Counted from the stretch's first letter, positions 18,597 through 26,022 are shown. The stretch is DNA of 64,000 nucleotides from an uncultured Planococcus sp. (GCA_947493585.1 CANLRI010000001.1:1116001-1180000), one strand, 5' to 3'. Notes: generated by a model not told the origin, from the sequence alone. Program-made: numbers and translations.

Positions 18597-19892
18597 ATGG
18601 GAAATAGCACATTATATGAAGATTTGCTTAAAGGATATGATAAACAACTAGACCATTCAGGAGTGAATGGAGACCGCATCGCGAAACGCTTGCATGCCTT
18701 GTCGGAAATCGGTTATACCGAACCCGGTGGAATCAAACGGCCAGGCTTGTCTAATGAAGAAAAACAAGCCAAGCAATTGGTTAAATCCTGGATGGAGGAA
18801 GCCGGCCTCAAAGTAAGCGAAGACGGCGCCGGAAATGTTTTCGGCTCTTTAGCCGGGAAATCAAATGGGCCAGCTATCGCATCGGGATCTCATGTAGATA
18901 GCGTCCCGAACGGCGGTAATTTCGATGGCCCGCTTGGCGTGCTTTCTGCGCTCGAAGTGGCCGAAGCCTGGAAGGAATCCGGTTTTGTGCCAGAAAAACC
19001 ATATGAAGTGGTGATTTTCAGCGACGAGGAAGGCTCGAGATTTAATAGCGGCCTGACGGGAAGCCGTGCGATGACTGGCGATATTACCGAAACGGAAATG
19101 ATGCAATTGCGGGACTATAACGGAGAATGTTTGGAACAAGTTCTAGACTCCTATGGCAGTTCTCTAGGCGGATTTCGAAAGTCGGTCAGGGATTTATCTG
19201 AACTGGAGTTATTTGCAGAAGTGCATATTGAACAAGGCAAGAAGTTGGAACAGGAAGATCAGCCGGTTGGCATTGTTAGTGGCATTGCTGGCCCTGCCTG
19301 GATGGAAGTGCGTTTTTCAGGACAGGCAGGCCATGCCGGTAATACGCCGATGATCGGCCGGACGGATAGCTTGGTGGCGGCCGGTGAATTCGTCAGCCGA
19401 TTGCCTGGACTTCCGCCGGCAATCAGCGAAACAGCTGTAGCAACGGTCGGGAAGCTGGATGTATCGCCAAATGGCATCAATGTCATCCCTGAGCAAGTCG
19501 TGCTCCATGTCGATGCACGCGACATCCATAAAGAACCGAGAGATATGCTTGTCGAGCGCATTCGCAGCTTGGCGGAAGAAGTTGCTGATAAACATGGGGT
19601 CGCTGTTTCGCTCCAGCAAAATACGAGCATCACCCCTGTTCCGATTGACGAGGAACTGCAGCAGGAAATTTCGGCGGTACTAAAAGAGCAGGGAATCGAA
19701 CCGGTGCGGATTCCAAGCGGCGCTGGCCATGACGCTATGATTGTTGGGCGTCATATTCCGGTTGCGATGCTGTTTGTCCGCAGCAAAGATGGCATCAGCC
19801 ATAATCCAAAAGAGTGGTCGTCACTAACGGATTGCGTCCATGGAGTCCACGCTCTAAAAGCGTTTATTGAATCAAGGATGGCAAAAGTATAA
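18597..19892 (+). CDS. Zn-dependent hydrolase, N-carbamoyl-amino-acid / allantoate amidohydrolase family
   Basis: A 431-residue enzyme of the AllC/HyuC/beta-ureidopropionase group, which releases ammonia and CO2 from N-carbamoyl amino acids or allantoate. Metal motifs are clear: SGSHVDSVPNGGNFDGPLG, then FSDEEGSRF, and near the end PSGAGHDAMIVG. The start at 18597 has GGAGGG four to five bases upstream. Two in-frame starts at 18582 and 18585 have no ribosome site. Third gene of the transporter-amidohydrolase operon; together they suggest uptake and deblocking of N-substituted amino acids. Confidence 0.85.
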   Translation: MGNSTLYEDLLKGYDKQLDHSGVNGDRIAKRLHALSEIGYTEPGGIKRPGLSNEEKQAKQLVKSWMEEAGLKVSEDGAGNVFGSLAGKSNGPAIASGSHVDSVPNGGNFDGPLGVLSALEVAEAWKESGFVPEKPYEVVIFSDEEGSRFNSGLTGSRAMTGDITETEMMQLRDYNGECLEQVLDSYGSSLGGFRKSVRDLSELELFAEVHIEQGKKLEQEDQPVGIVSGIAGPAWMEVRFSGQAGHAGNTPMIGRTDSLVAAGEFVSRLPGLPPAISETAVATVGKLDVSPNGINVIPEQVVLHVDARDIHKEPRDMLVERIRSLAEEVADKHGVAVSLQQNTSITPVPIDEELQQEISAVLKEQGIEPVRIPSGAGHDAMIVGRHIPVAMLFVRSKDGISHNPKEWSSLTDCVHGVHALKAFIESRMAKV

Positions 19893-19903
19893 GTAGCTTG
19901 ATC

Positions 19904-19932
19904 AAAAGACAGGGGAAAATCCTCTGTCTTTT
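19904..19932 (+). terminator. Terminator of amidohydrolase operon
   Basis: AAAAGACAG-GGGA-AAA-TCCT-CTGTCTTTT hairpin with a closing T tract, 12 bases after the stop codon. Confidence 0.85.
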
Positions 19933-20012
19933 CTATTGGAATAAGATTTGAAATAAATGGATGAAGAGATCCTTATTATGGAATTATCAGGTTAAATTGA
20001 TATAGAGTGTAT

Positions 20013-20026
20013 ATTTACCGGTAAAT
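20013..20026. promoter_or_regulatory. Palindromic candidate operator upstream of winged-helix gene
   Basis: ATTTACCGGTAAAT is a perfect 14-base palindrome placed 54 bases before the start codon of a small DNA-binding protein. Autoregulation by that protein is a simple explanation but is only inferred. Confidence 0.4.
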
Positions 20027-20079
20027 CGGGTATATAAAAATTAAGTGACGCTACTATAACCCGTTCGGAGGTGATGAAG

Positions 20080-20379
20080 GTGAAAGCAGTTGAGAATGAT
20101 GCTTCTAACAATGCGCGCCCATTTTCTGAAGAAAGAATCCTGAAGGAATGCCGCCATTATTTTTCATCGGAAACTGCTCGAACAGCAGAAATCGCTGAAA
20201 GATTTATGGAATATTTCATCAGAAATGCCTCTTCTGAAGGTGTGCTCTTCAAGACAATTAAGGAAATTACACATGACTTGAATATTTCTCACCAAACCTT
20301 GACCAAAGTACTTAAACGGCTCGAGGAAGAAGAGATCATCTATAGAAGAAACGGCATCATCGGTTTGTGGCAGGAATAA
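20080..20379 (+). CDS. Small winged-helix DNA-binding protein
   Basis: A 99-residue protein whose second half (about 55-96) is a winged helix-turn-helix: IKEITHDLNISHQTLTKVLKRLEEEEIIYRRNG, the pattern of MarR/Crp-like or plasmid RepL-like wHTH. The first half is helical and contains no recognisable sensor. The GTG at 20080 is chosen because GGAGGTGAT sits ideally before it; the frame's earlier start at 20071 overlaps that site. A palindrome lies upstream and a terminator follows. It may control itself or the Wzz-like gene downstream. Confidence 0.65.
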   Translation: MKAVENDASNNARPFSEERILKECRHYFSSETARTAEIAERFMEYFIRNASSEGVLFKTIKEITHDLNISHQTLTKVLKRLEEEEIIYRRNGIIGLWQE

Positions 20380-20409
20380 GCAGATCGATTTGAAAAATGA
20401 GCTAAGCAG

Positions 20410-20440
20410 AGACTGGCGGATATTCTGTCAGTCTTTTTTT
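20410..20440 (+). terminator. Terminator after winged-helix gene
   Basis: AGACTG / CAGTCT stem with a 13-base loop and a run of seven T. Confidence 0.7.
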
Positions 20441-20705
20441 ATGCAAATTTCAGCGTCAGCTTAAAGCACAAGACGGGATTACTCAGCAATTCATCTCACT
20501 TTAAATAGATATATTTGACTGTTAATATTTTTATTTATCTAAATAGGTTTAACGATATAGTCTATTTACTTATATTTGTTAAGAATTTTTATGAAAATAC
20601 GCTTAAAAGTGTAGAATGTACCAAGGAAGTGTGATATAAAGGTACTAGAATAATCTGAATTTTTAGATAGGAAGTTTGATAATGCTTAAGTTAGGGGGAT
20701 GTGAA
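20441..20705. other. AT-rich leader region before the Wzz-like gene
   Basis: Together with the terminator this makes about 325 gene-free bases. It is strongly AT-rich, with TTGACT near 20515-20520 as a possible -35, but no clear -10 at 17 bases. Imperfect inverted repeats of TTTAAATAGAT / TATCTAAATAG type are present. I see no gene. Confidence 0.3.
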
Positions 20706-21365
20706 ATGGGCAAACAACTAATCGGACGTCGGCTTTTAGCGTGTATCAGCCGAAACTTTGTGCTGGTAGCTGGCACAACGGTATCCACTGTCTTTGCTGT
20801 ATGGCTGGTATCAGTGTTTATTTATGAGCCGGAATACATGGCAACGAGCCAAGTATTTGTCGAACCGCTAACATCCGAGACAATTCCCGGAGAGACTTTA
20901 GCCGCATCTGATTATCAAACCTTGGAAGCTTACCAAGTGTTGGCAAAAAGCCCGGCTGTTTTATCCCAAGTTCTTGATAACGCAGCCAGCAACTATTCAA
21001 TGGCTGAGCTCCATAACCGCGTAACCATCGATCGGCCAGAAAATTCCCAGGTACTTAACATCGTTGTCTCTGCTGAAAATAAAAATGAAGCGGCTTCCAT
21101 AGCGAATGCTATTGCCTTTGGCTTACAGGAAGAAGTAAAACATTTGTTAAAAGTTGATAATGTGAGTGTCATCTTGAAAGCGGGTACGTCCAATAGCGCA
21201 CTTGATGAAAGTGGAAGTTTGAGTATCCAATTGTCTCTTGCAGCTATTGCCGGTTTAGTCGCTGGAATTTTTCTAAGCCTGACAGTCGAGCTGGTTGGTG
21301 CTTTACGGCGTGCTGCCCACTTTGGCAGAAAGAAAAGCCCGCATTTACAAACCGTCTTCAAATAA
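20706..21365 (+). CDS. Wzz/YveK-type polysaccharide chain-length protein
   Basis: A 219-residue membrane protein with two transmembrane segments (about 15-36 and 172-192) flanking an extracellular domain, the layout of Wzz-family co-polymerases and of the activator of BY-kinases. The N-terminal segment, the EPEYMATSQVFVEP strand and the C-terminal LSLAAIAGLVAGIFLSL helix are typical. No tyrosine kinase or glycosyltransferase gene is adjacent, so it is an orphan whose polymer is unknown. The start at 20706 has AGGGGG eight bases upstream; the earlier frame start has none. Confidence 0.7.
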   Translation: MGKQLIGRRLLACISRNFVLVAGTTVSTVFAVWLVSVFIYEPEYMATSQVFVEPLTSETIPGETLAASDYQTLEAYQVLAKSPAVLSQVLDNAASNYSMAELHNRVTIDRPENSQVLNIVVSAENKNEAASIANAIAFGLQEEVKHLLKVDNVSVILKAGTSNSALDESGSLSIQLSLAAIAGLVAGIFLSLTVELVGALRRAAHFGRKKSPHLQTVFK

Positions 21366-21391
21366 GCAACAGTTAAAGCAGAGGTGAGATT

Positions 21392-22375
21392 ATGTACAAG
21401 CTGGTTTCCATCCAAGAGCATATCAAATGGCAGGAAATACTGGATGCCTTAGACATACAGGATATTTACTACACGACCCAATATTTTTTGAGTGCCCTTA
21501 AACTGGATCCAGGAGAAGCTTACCTCTTTTATTTTCAATGTAAGGACGGGGAAGTGGCATATCCTTTTATCAAGAGAAAAGTGAACGAAGCAAAACCGTA
21601 TTGCTTTGATATCTCAACACCCTTTGGCTATGGGGGACCTGTCTTAAAGATTCGTTCTAACAGCGCTGCTCTTGTGAAAACCTTCAGAAGTGAATTTATT
21701 GATTTTTGTAAGAAAGAACAGATTATTGCCGAATTTATCCGTTTTCACCCTTCGAAGGAAAATGCAGAATTCTTTAAAGGTTATATGCAGTTATTGCCCT
21801 TGTACGAAACGTATTCAATCGATTTAAAAAAATGGCAAAGCCGCTCCCTCACGAATACACAAGCTTCATCAAAAGTGGATTTCCGAAAATTAGGGACTGT
21901 CCGCCATATGTTTGAATTCCTCGTCCTTTATTATTCAAATGCCCGAAGACGGGAAGAAGCTGATAGTTTTTATTTTTTCACCAACGATTATTTTGAGGCT
22001 TTAGTCAGCACGATGGGTCCTAATCTTCATCTGTTTGGGGCATATATAGAAGAGAAATTAGTTTCCGCCTGCTATGTGTTGGCGATGGGCAAGACTATCC
22101 ATTTCCACTTAGAAGGCAATTTGCCGGAAGGGAAAACGCACCAAGCTGACCGTGAATTGCTGGCTAAAGTAGCAGAATGGGGAGTAGATAATTATTATGA
22201 AGAGTTTCATTTAGGTGGAAGTTTAGACAGCGATTTAGGCGAGGCAAAACGGGCGATGGCCAATATGCCGCCCTCCGTTTTCTTCATCGGCAAATACATC
22301 CATGAACAGCAACTGTATGATCGATTCATTTCTTTGGACGACGAAGACGTTATCCGGCGCTACCGCAATATCTGA
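21392..22375 (+). CDS. GNAT-superfamily BioF2/FemAB-like acyltransferase
   Basis: A 327-residue protein resembling the BioF2-like/FemAB acyltransferases, which transfer an acyl or aminoacyl group to cell-surface polymers. Supporting segments are FDISTPFGYGGPV (first half), IAEFIRFHPSKEN, and in the second half VSACYVLAMGKTIHFHLEG with WGVDNYYEEFHLGGSL near the end, which match the family fold. No signal or membrane segment is seen, so it acts in the cytoplasm. GAGGTGAG lies close before the ATG. It follows the Wzz-like gene by 26 bases, so a role in modifying an exopolysaccharide is inferred. Confidence 0.65.
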   Translation: MYKLVSIQEHIKWQEILDALDIQDIYYTTQYFLSALKLDPGEAYLFYFQCKDGEVAYPFIKRKVNEAKPYCFDISTPFGYGGPVLKIRSNSAALVKTFRSEFIDFCKKEQIIAEFIRFHPSKENAEFFKGYMQLLPLYETYSIDLKKWQSRSLTNTQASSKVDFRKLGTVRHMFEFLVLYYSNARRREEADSFYFFTNDYFEALVSTMGPNLHLFGAYIEEKLVSACYVLAMGKTIHFHLEGNLPEGKTHQADRELLAKVAEWGVDNYYEEFHLGGSLDSDLGEAKRAMANMPPSVFFIGKYIHEQQLYDRFISLDDEDVIRRYRNI

Positions 22376-22408
22376 ACTCGATTCAGCAAATACAGGGAGG
22401 TATACTAA

Positions 22409-22894
22409 ATGAGATATACGCAATATAAAGGGGTAGTGGAGCGGGAATATAAAAAGTCGTTGCGCAAGATTATGCACGAATTATGTGTGGTAGAAGGTTT
22501 GAATTCCGTGAATGGGGCACTGCGCCTGGGCGTTGCAAAAACCATTTTTGAATACTGGCGAAATTTCTATAGATACGATGACCACCAGCGCCTGTTTGAT
22601 CAAAAAGTACAGGAGCTTGACAAAATGCACTTTCTTTATGTAAATGAAGGGAAGAAGCAAACTATTGCGAAACCGCTGCAGCATACCGATCAATCCAGTT
22701 TAGGCGGTTTCAAAGAGCAAGTTGAGAATATGGCTGCTTATTATCGCCAAGTACATGCTGAAAGTGAAGGATTGGCTGTAGAAGCATCCAATGTGCAGTT
22801 GTATGAATTTGTTGAGGAACTTATTCAGCGTTATGAGGCTGGCGAGTTGCTTAAAGAAATAACCAAGAAATCACCGAACGCTAAAAAGGGGTAG
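22409..22894 (+). CDS. Hypothetical protein, possible helix-turn-helix
   Basis: A 161-residue soluble, charged, mostly helical protein I do not recognise. The segment about residues 20-55 (LRKIMHELCVVEGLNSVNG then LRLGVAKTIFEYWRNFYR) could be a helix-turn-helix or a helical binding module. GGGAGG lies eight bases before the ATG. It is 33 bases after the BioF2-like gene and 10 bases before the alkyltransferase-like gene, so these are likely one transcript. Confidence 0.5.
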   Translation: MRYTQYKGVVEREYKKSLRKIMHELCVVEGLNSVNGALRLGVAKTIFEYWRNFYRYDDHQRLFDQKVQELDKMHFLYVNEGKKQTIAKPLQHTDQSSLGGFKEQVENMAAYYRQVHAESEGLAVEASNVQLYEFVEELIQRYEAGELLKEITKKSPNAKKG

Positions 22895-22904
22895 TTATAA
22901 AAAG

Positions 22905-23216
22905 ATGCAGCCATTTACGAAAAAAGCGATCGACATTATGAAAAATATTCCACAAGGTAAAATAATGTCATACGGGCAAGTGGCTTATGCAGCTGGGAGC
23001 CCGCGTTCTGCACGGCAAGTCGCGAGGATTCTTCACAGCATGAGTGACAAACACAATATCCCCTGGCACAGAATCGTCAATGCACAAGGCGAAATCGCCA
23101 TCAAGGACGGTGAAGGAAGATATACACAACAAGTATTATTGGAAGAAGAGGGGCTTCGATTTGAGAAGGATGGAAAGGTCTCTTTAAGCCGCTATCAACA
23201 CTTTCCAAATCTGTAA
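22905..23216 (+). CDS. Alkyltransferase-like (ATL) DNA-repair protein
   Basis: A 103-residue homologue of the DNA-binding domain of O6-alkylguanine-DNA methyltransferase. The helix-turn-helix (YGQVAYAAGSPRSARQVARIL, with the arginine finger) is intact, but the alkyl-accepting cysteine of the PCHRV motif is replaced by tryptophan: PWHRI. This is the hallmark of ATL proteins, which flag alkylated guanine for nucleotide excision repair instead of repairing it directly. GGGG lies about 13 bases upstream of the ATG. Position after unrelated genes gives no further clue. Confidence 0.85.
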   Translation: MQPFTKKAIDIMKNIPQGKIMSYGQVAYAAGSPRSARQVARILHSMSDKHNIPWHRIVNAQGEIAIKDGEGRYTQQVLLEEEGLRFEKDGKVSLSRYQHFPNL

Positions 23217-23302
23217 GCAAGAAAATGTAAGTTTATAAAAGGCCTGAAAAAGGGTATAAACCTGCATCGACAAATTTTTTTGTGCAGAAATGGGGAATTA
23301 TA

Positions 23303-24037
23303 GTGGCTACAGAAAATAAACCGGTAATTGGAATTACGGCCCGCGTAGAAGAGGATCAAATGTATTCTTTGGATCCTGTCTACGCAAACGCCATCTTACA
23401 GGCAGGGGGATTGCCTTTGATTGTCCCGATTGTGGACGAAGAAGATATTCCGTTGCTTTGTGAACGATTGGATGGATTAATTGTAACAGGGGGCGGGGAT
23501 ATCAACCCAAATATTTACGGGGAAGAGCCTCATGTTCGTTTAGGTGCCGTTTATCCAGGCAGTGATAAATACGAAGCTGAACTCATCTTAAATTTCTTGA
23601 AACTGGATAAACCGTTTATCGGAATGTGCCGAGGCATGCAAATGTTTAACGTGGCTTTCGGTGGGACAGTATATCAGGATCTCGAAGCTCAATACGAAGG
23701 CACGCTTTACCAGCATAAGCAAATGGCAATGCGAACACACCGTACGCATTCCGTGAAATTAGAAGAAGACAGCTTGTTATATGAAATTATGAAAGAAAAG
23801 GAGTTCCACGTGAACTCTTTCCATCACCAAGGCATAAAAGATGTTGCAGAAGGTTTAGAAGTAGCGGCACGTGCAGCAGATGGACTAGTGGAAGCATTGC
23901 AAAGCCCAAAACATCAATTTGCGATGGGTATCCAATGGCATCCTGAAGAATTTGCGCTACAAGGCGATGAAGCTTCAAAGAATCTTTTTTCTTACTTCGT
24001 CAAAGAATGCCTGATCGACAAAAAACAAAATCAATAA
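23303..24037 (+). CDS. Gamma-glutamyl-gamma-aminobutyrate hydrolase family (peptidase C26)
   Basis: A 244-residue class I glutamine-amidotransferase-like hydrolase, PuuD-type, expected to cleave gamma-glutamyl bonds. The nucleophile elbow GMCRGMQMFNVAFGG, the catalytic pair in IQWHPEEF, and the opening KPVIGITARVEE are all present. The GTG at 23303 (before ATENKP) follows a GGGGAATT sequence and is preferred over the GTG at 23282, which has only a T run upstream. Single gene, followed by two back-to-back terminators. Confidence 0.8.
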   Translation: MATENKPVIGITARVEEDQMYSLDPVYANAILQAGGLPLIVPIVDEEDIPLLCERLDGLIVTGGGDINPNIYGEEPHVRLGAVYPGSDKYEAELILNFLKLDKPFIGMCRGMQMFNVAFGGTVYQDLEAQYEGTLYQHKQMAMRTHRTHSVKLEEDSLLYEIMKEKEFHVNSFHHQGIKDVAEGLEVAARAADGLVEALQSPKHQFAMGIQWHPEEFALQGDEASKNLFSYFVKECLIDKKQNQ

Positions 24038-24038
24038 G

Positions 24039-24069
24039 AAAAAAACGCAGGGTTCTCCTGCGTTTTTCT
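24039..24069 (+). terminator. Terminator of C26 hydrolase gene
   Basis: AAAAACGCAGG / CCTGCGTTTTT hairpin with a T tract, directly after the stop. Confidence 0.9.
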
Positions 24070-24081
24070 TATGAAGCAAAC

Positions 24082-24118
24082 AAAAACCCGCCCTCCGTAT
24101 TGGAAGGGCGGGTTAAAA
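24082..24118 (-). terminator. Terminator of the peptide-precursor transcript
   Basis: Stem AACCCGCCCT / AGGGCGGGTT, followed on the minus strand by a T run. It lies 14 bases after the stop of the repeat-peptide gene. Confidence 0.85.
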
Positions 24119-24131
24119 ATGTAATGGGTAA

Positions 24132-24536
24132 TTATGCTTTCGGGTTGACGGACCAAGGTTCAGGGATGCGTGATTTAGCAGCGAACTGATCTTCGACAGA
24201 CCAAGGTTCAGGGATGCGTGATTTAGCAGCGAACTGATCTTCGACAGACCAAGGTTCAGGGATACGTGATTTAGCAGCGAACTGATCTTCGACGGACCAA
24301 GGTTCAGGGATGCGTGATTTAGCAGCGAACTGATCTTCGACAGACCAAGGTTCAGGGATGCGTGATTTAGCAGCGAACTGGTCTTCGACAGACCAAGGTT
24401 CAGGGATGCGTGATTTAGCAGCGAACTGAGTTTCCTTAGCAGAAAATTGTTCAGATACTGCTGTCGTATCGAAATTTGGTGAAGTACTTAAAGCAATAGC
24501 AGATATAAAAAATATAATGACACTTTTTTTCATCAT
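24132..24536 (-). CDS. Secreted tandem-repeat peptide precursor (candidate pheromone propeptide)
   Basis: A 134-residue precursor. Residues 1-19 (MMKK then a hydrophobic run VIIFFISAIALS) form a Sec-type signal. A short spacer (about 20-34) contains SEQFSAK, a worn half-repeat. Then come six copies of a 16-residue unit, DQFAAKSRIPEPWSVE, ending NPKA. QFAAKSRIPEPWSV is present unchanged in all six. No cysteines or enzymatic domain. It starts 9 bases after the stop of an HTH-TPR regulator, with AGGAGTG overlapping that stop, so the two are translationally coupled, as in PlcR-PapR and NprR-NprX type systems. I infer that processed repeat units act as a signal read by that regulator. A repetitive surface or antimicrobial peptide is the main alternative. 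Confidence 0.8.
   Translation of the reverse strand: MMKKSVIIFFISAIALSTSPNFDTTAVSEQFSAKETQFAAKSRIPEPWSVEDQFAAKSRIPEPWSVEDQFAAKSRIPEPWSVEDQFAAKSRIPEPWSVEDQFAAKSRIPEPWSVEDQFAAKSRIPEPWSVNPKA
24151..24438 (-). repeat. Six tandem 48-bp in-frame coding repeats
   Basis: Units begin (on +) at 24151, 24199, 24247, 24295, 24343 and 24391. The few internal differences I find are silent: CGC/CGT for Arg at the 24247 unit, TCT/TCC for Ser, and GAT/GAC for Asp at the 24343 unit. The outer unit ends change the flanking residues. The array encodes the repeated peptide and is not a CRISPR. Confidence 0.95.
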
Positions 24537-24545
24537 GTTTCACTC

Positions 24546-25835
24546 CTATCTAAGGTTAAGTGCTTCTTTACATGCGTCTTTTGCTTTTTCAAAAGCTTCA
24601 GCGGCCTCTTTATACCGCTCTTGTTTAAAGTATATTTTACCCAAATAGCCTAAATAGTATCCTAAATCGTTGTAACTTTTTGAATTTATAAAACTACTTA
24701 TTAATTTATTTAATATAATATCTTCGAATTTATCATCTTCTTCGTCTAATAAGTAAGTTAATGCTACAAATTCCATGTAGGCATCTTTAAAAACGGTATT
24801 TGAAGGAGAGTCGATTCTAATTTCCTTTGCTTCTACTAGTTGTTGGCCAATTCTCATAATTTCTTTGGCTTTTGATTTGTTTCCCAGTTCTAAATAACTT
24901 TTAATTAAAACGCAATGTGCTGAAATATTATCGGCTATATACTCCTCAGGTATGTATTTCAAGGAGTTGTTCAAATGCGGAATTGCTTCTTCGTATTGTT
25001 GGTATATGAAATTTGAAAATCCCACGTTGTATTCGGTGGTGAATTTGAGAATATCAATATCCAACTTACTTCCTATGGTTAATGCATTCTTATGGTGTTC
25101 AAGAGATAGCTTATAGTTGCCGAAGTGTTCGTGGGTAATCGCAATATTCAAATGGCACTCTACAATACGTTTAGGTACAAACTCTTGTTGATAAATCTTT
25201 AAAGCCAGTTCTGAATATTTGTAAGCTAACTCATGCTCTTCGCACTGATTGCTTGAGATACCAATAGAATAGTATAGATCTCCTATTTCTGCAGCAGAAA
25301 TTGACTTAGGAGCAATCTTTTCTGCAATCAAATACGTTTTCAAAGCATTTTCATAATCATTCAAAATGTAATTATAGTTGCCATTATATTTGTGATACAG
25401 ATAATACTGTTCCTGATCCATAAACTCTTTGAAACGGTCCATCTCTTTGATCTTCTTTTCTGCACTTTCCAAATCACCCGTAATGATGAAATAGCGGATT
25501 TGTTGAATGTCGAATTCAAGTTCGACGTCTTCGTCGGCACGCAAAAGAGGGTGGTTGCAAATATCTGCGTAATGCTCCATAATTTTTCCTTTGTTTTGGG
25601 GATGGAGCAATGAGTTCTTAAAGTTTTTCACTAGCACTTTGCCAATGGGATTGTCTTTGGCAGCCAGCGGGATTTCGAGTTTTTTGCATAATGCTTCCAA
25701 ATCTTTTAATGCGGGTTCTTTCAATCCAGCTTCAATTTTTTTCAAATCTTTTGGAGAGAAAATGCCCGATGCAGTTTCTTCCATGCTGAAACGCTTTTTC
25801 AGGCGATGGTATTTCAGTCGCATTCCTGTGTCCAT
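24546..25835 (-). CDS. RRNPP-type transcriptional regulator (XRE HTH + TPR)
   Basis: A 429-residue regulator. Residues about 5-56 are an XRE-like helix-turn-helix (MRLKYHRLKKRFSMEETAS... LKKIEAGLKEPALKDLEAL). The rest is a series of TPR helices (for example DYENALKTYLIAEKIAP, NYKLSLEHHKNALTIG, QYEEAIPHLNNSLKYIP, ERYKEAAEAFEKAKDACKEA), the build of PlcR, NprR and related receptors that bind imported peptides. The start at 25835 has AAAGGAG five to six bases upstream, so the 46 extra codons to 25973 are leader, not protein. It is followed by the repeat-peptide gene. The coding sequence is clearly richer in A and T than its neighbours, which hints at horizontal acquisition. Target genes are unknown. 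Confidence 0.85.
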   Translation of the reverse strand: MDTGMRLKYHRLKKRFSMEETASGIFSPKDLKKIEAGLKEPALKDLEALCKKLEIPLAAKDNPIGKVLVKNFKNSLLHPQNKGKIMEHYADICNHPLLRADEDVELEFDIQQIRYFIITGDLESAEKKIKEMDRFKEFMDQEQYYLYHKYNGNYNYILNDYENALKTYLIAEKIAPKSISAAEIGDLYYSIGISSNQCEEHELAYKYSELALKIYQQEFVPKRIVECHLNIAITHEHFGNYKLSLEHHKNALTIGSKLDIDILKFTTEYNVGFSNFIYQQYEEAIPHLNNSLKYIPEEYIADNISAHCVLIKSYLELGNKSKAKEIMRIGQQLVEAKEIRIDSPSNTVFKDAYMEFVALTYLLDEEDDKFEDIILNKLISSFINSKSYNDLGYYLGYLGKIYFKQERYKEAAEAFEKAKDACKEALNLR

Positions 25836-25993
25836 GTCGACTCTCCTTTCCGTTTGCATGGGCAGTACTTCAATCATCCATGTAGGAGAGTTTATCTCCG
25901 CTTGGCCAGGCGGCCCTGACAAGCGTATATCCGATAGATTGTTTAGTACGATAATTACCGCCTCCACATCCACATTTTACTTCAAATACATAT

Positions 25994-26022
25994 ATTAAAT
26001 CTATGATAGCATCAATTTTCAA
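25994..26022 (-). promoter_or_regulatory. Possible promoter of the regulator-peptide operon
   Basis: Minus strand: TTGAAA (26022-26017), 17 bases, TTTAAT (25999-25994). Weak -10, so only a suggestion. It would give a leader of about 150 bases. The remaining gene-free bases up to 26163 show nothing else I can name. Confidence 0.35.

Noticed and set aside
24151..24438. CRISPR-like regular repeat array
   Set aside because: The 48-bp units are contiguous with no unique spacers, are in frame, and encode an identical peptide behind a signal sequence; no cas genes are near.
25836..25973. 46-codon N-terminal extension of the HTH-TPR regulator
   Set aside because: The start at 25835 has a strong AAAGGAG at correct distance and gives the normal HTH start; the extension has no ribosome site and no family likeness.
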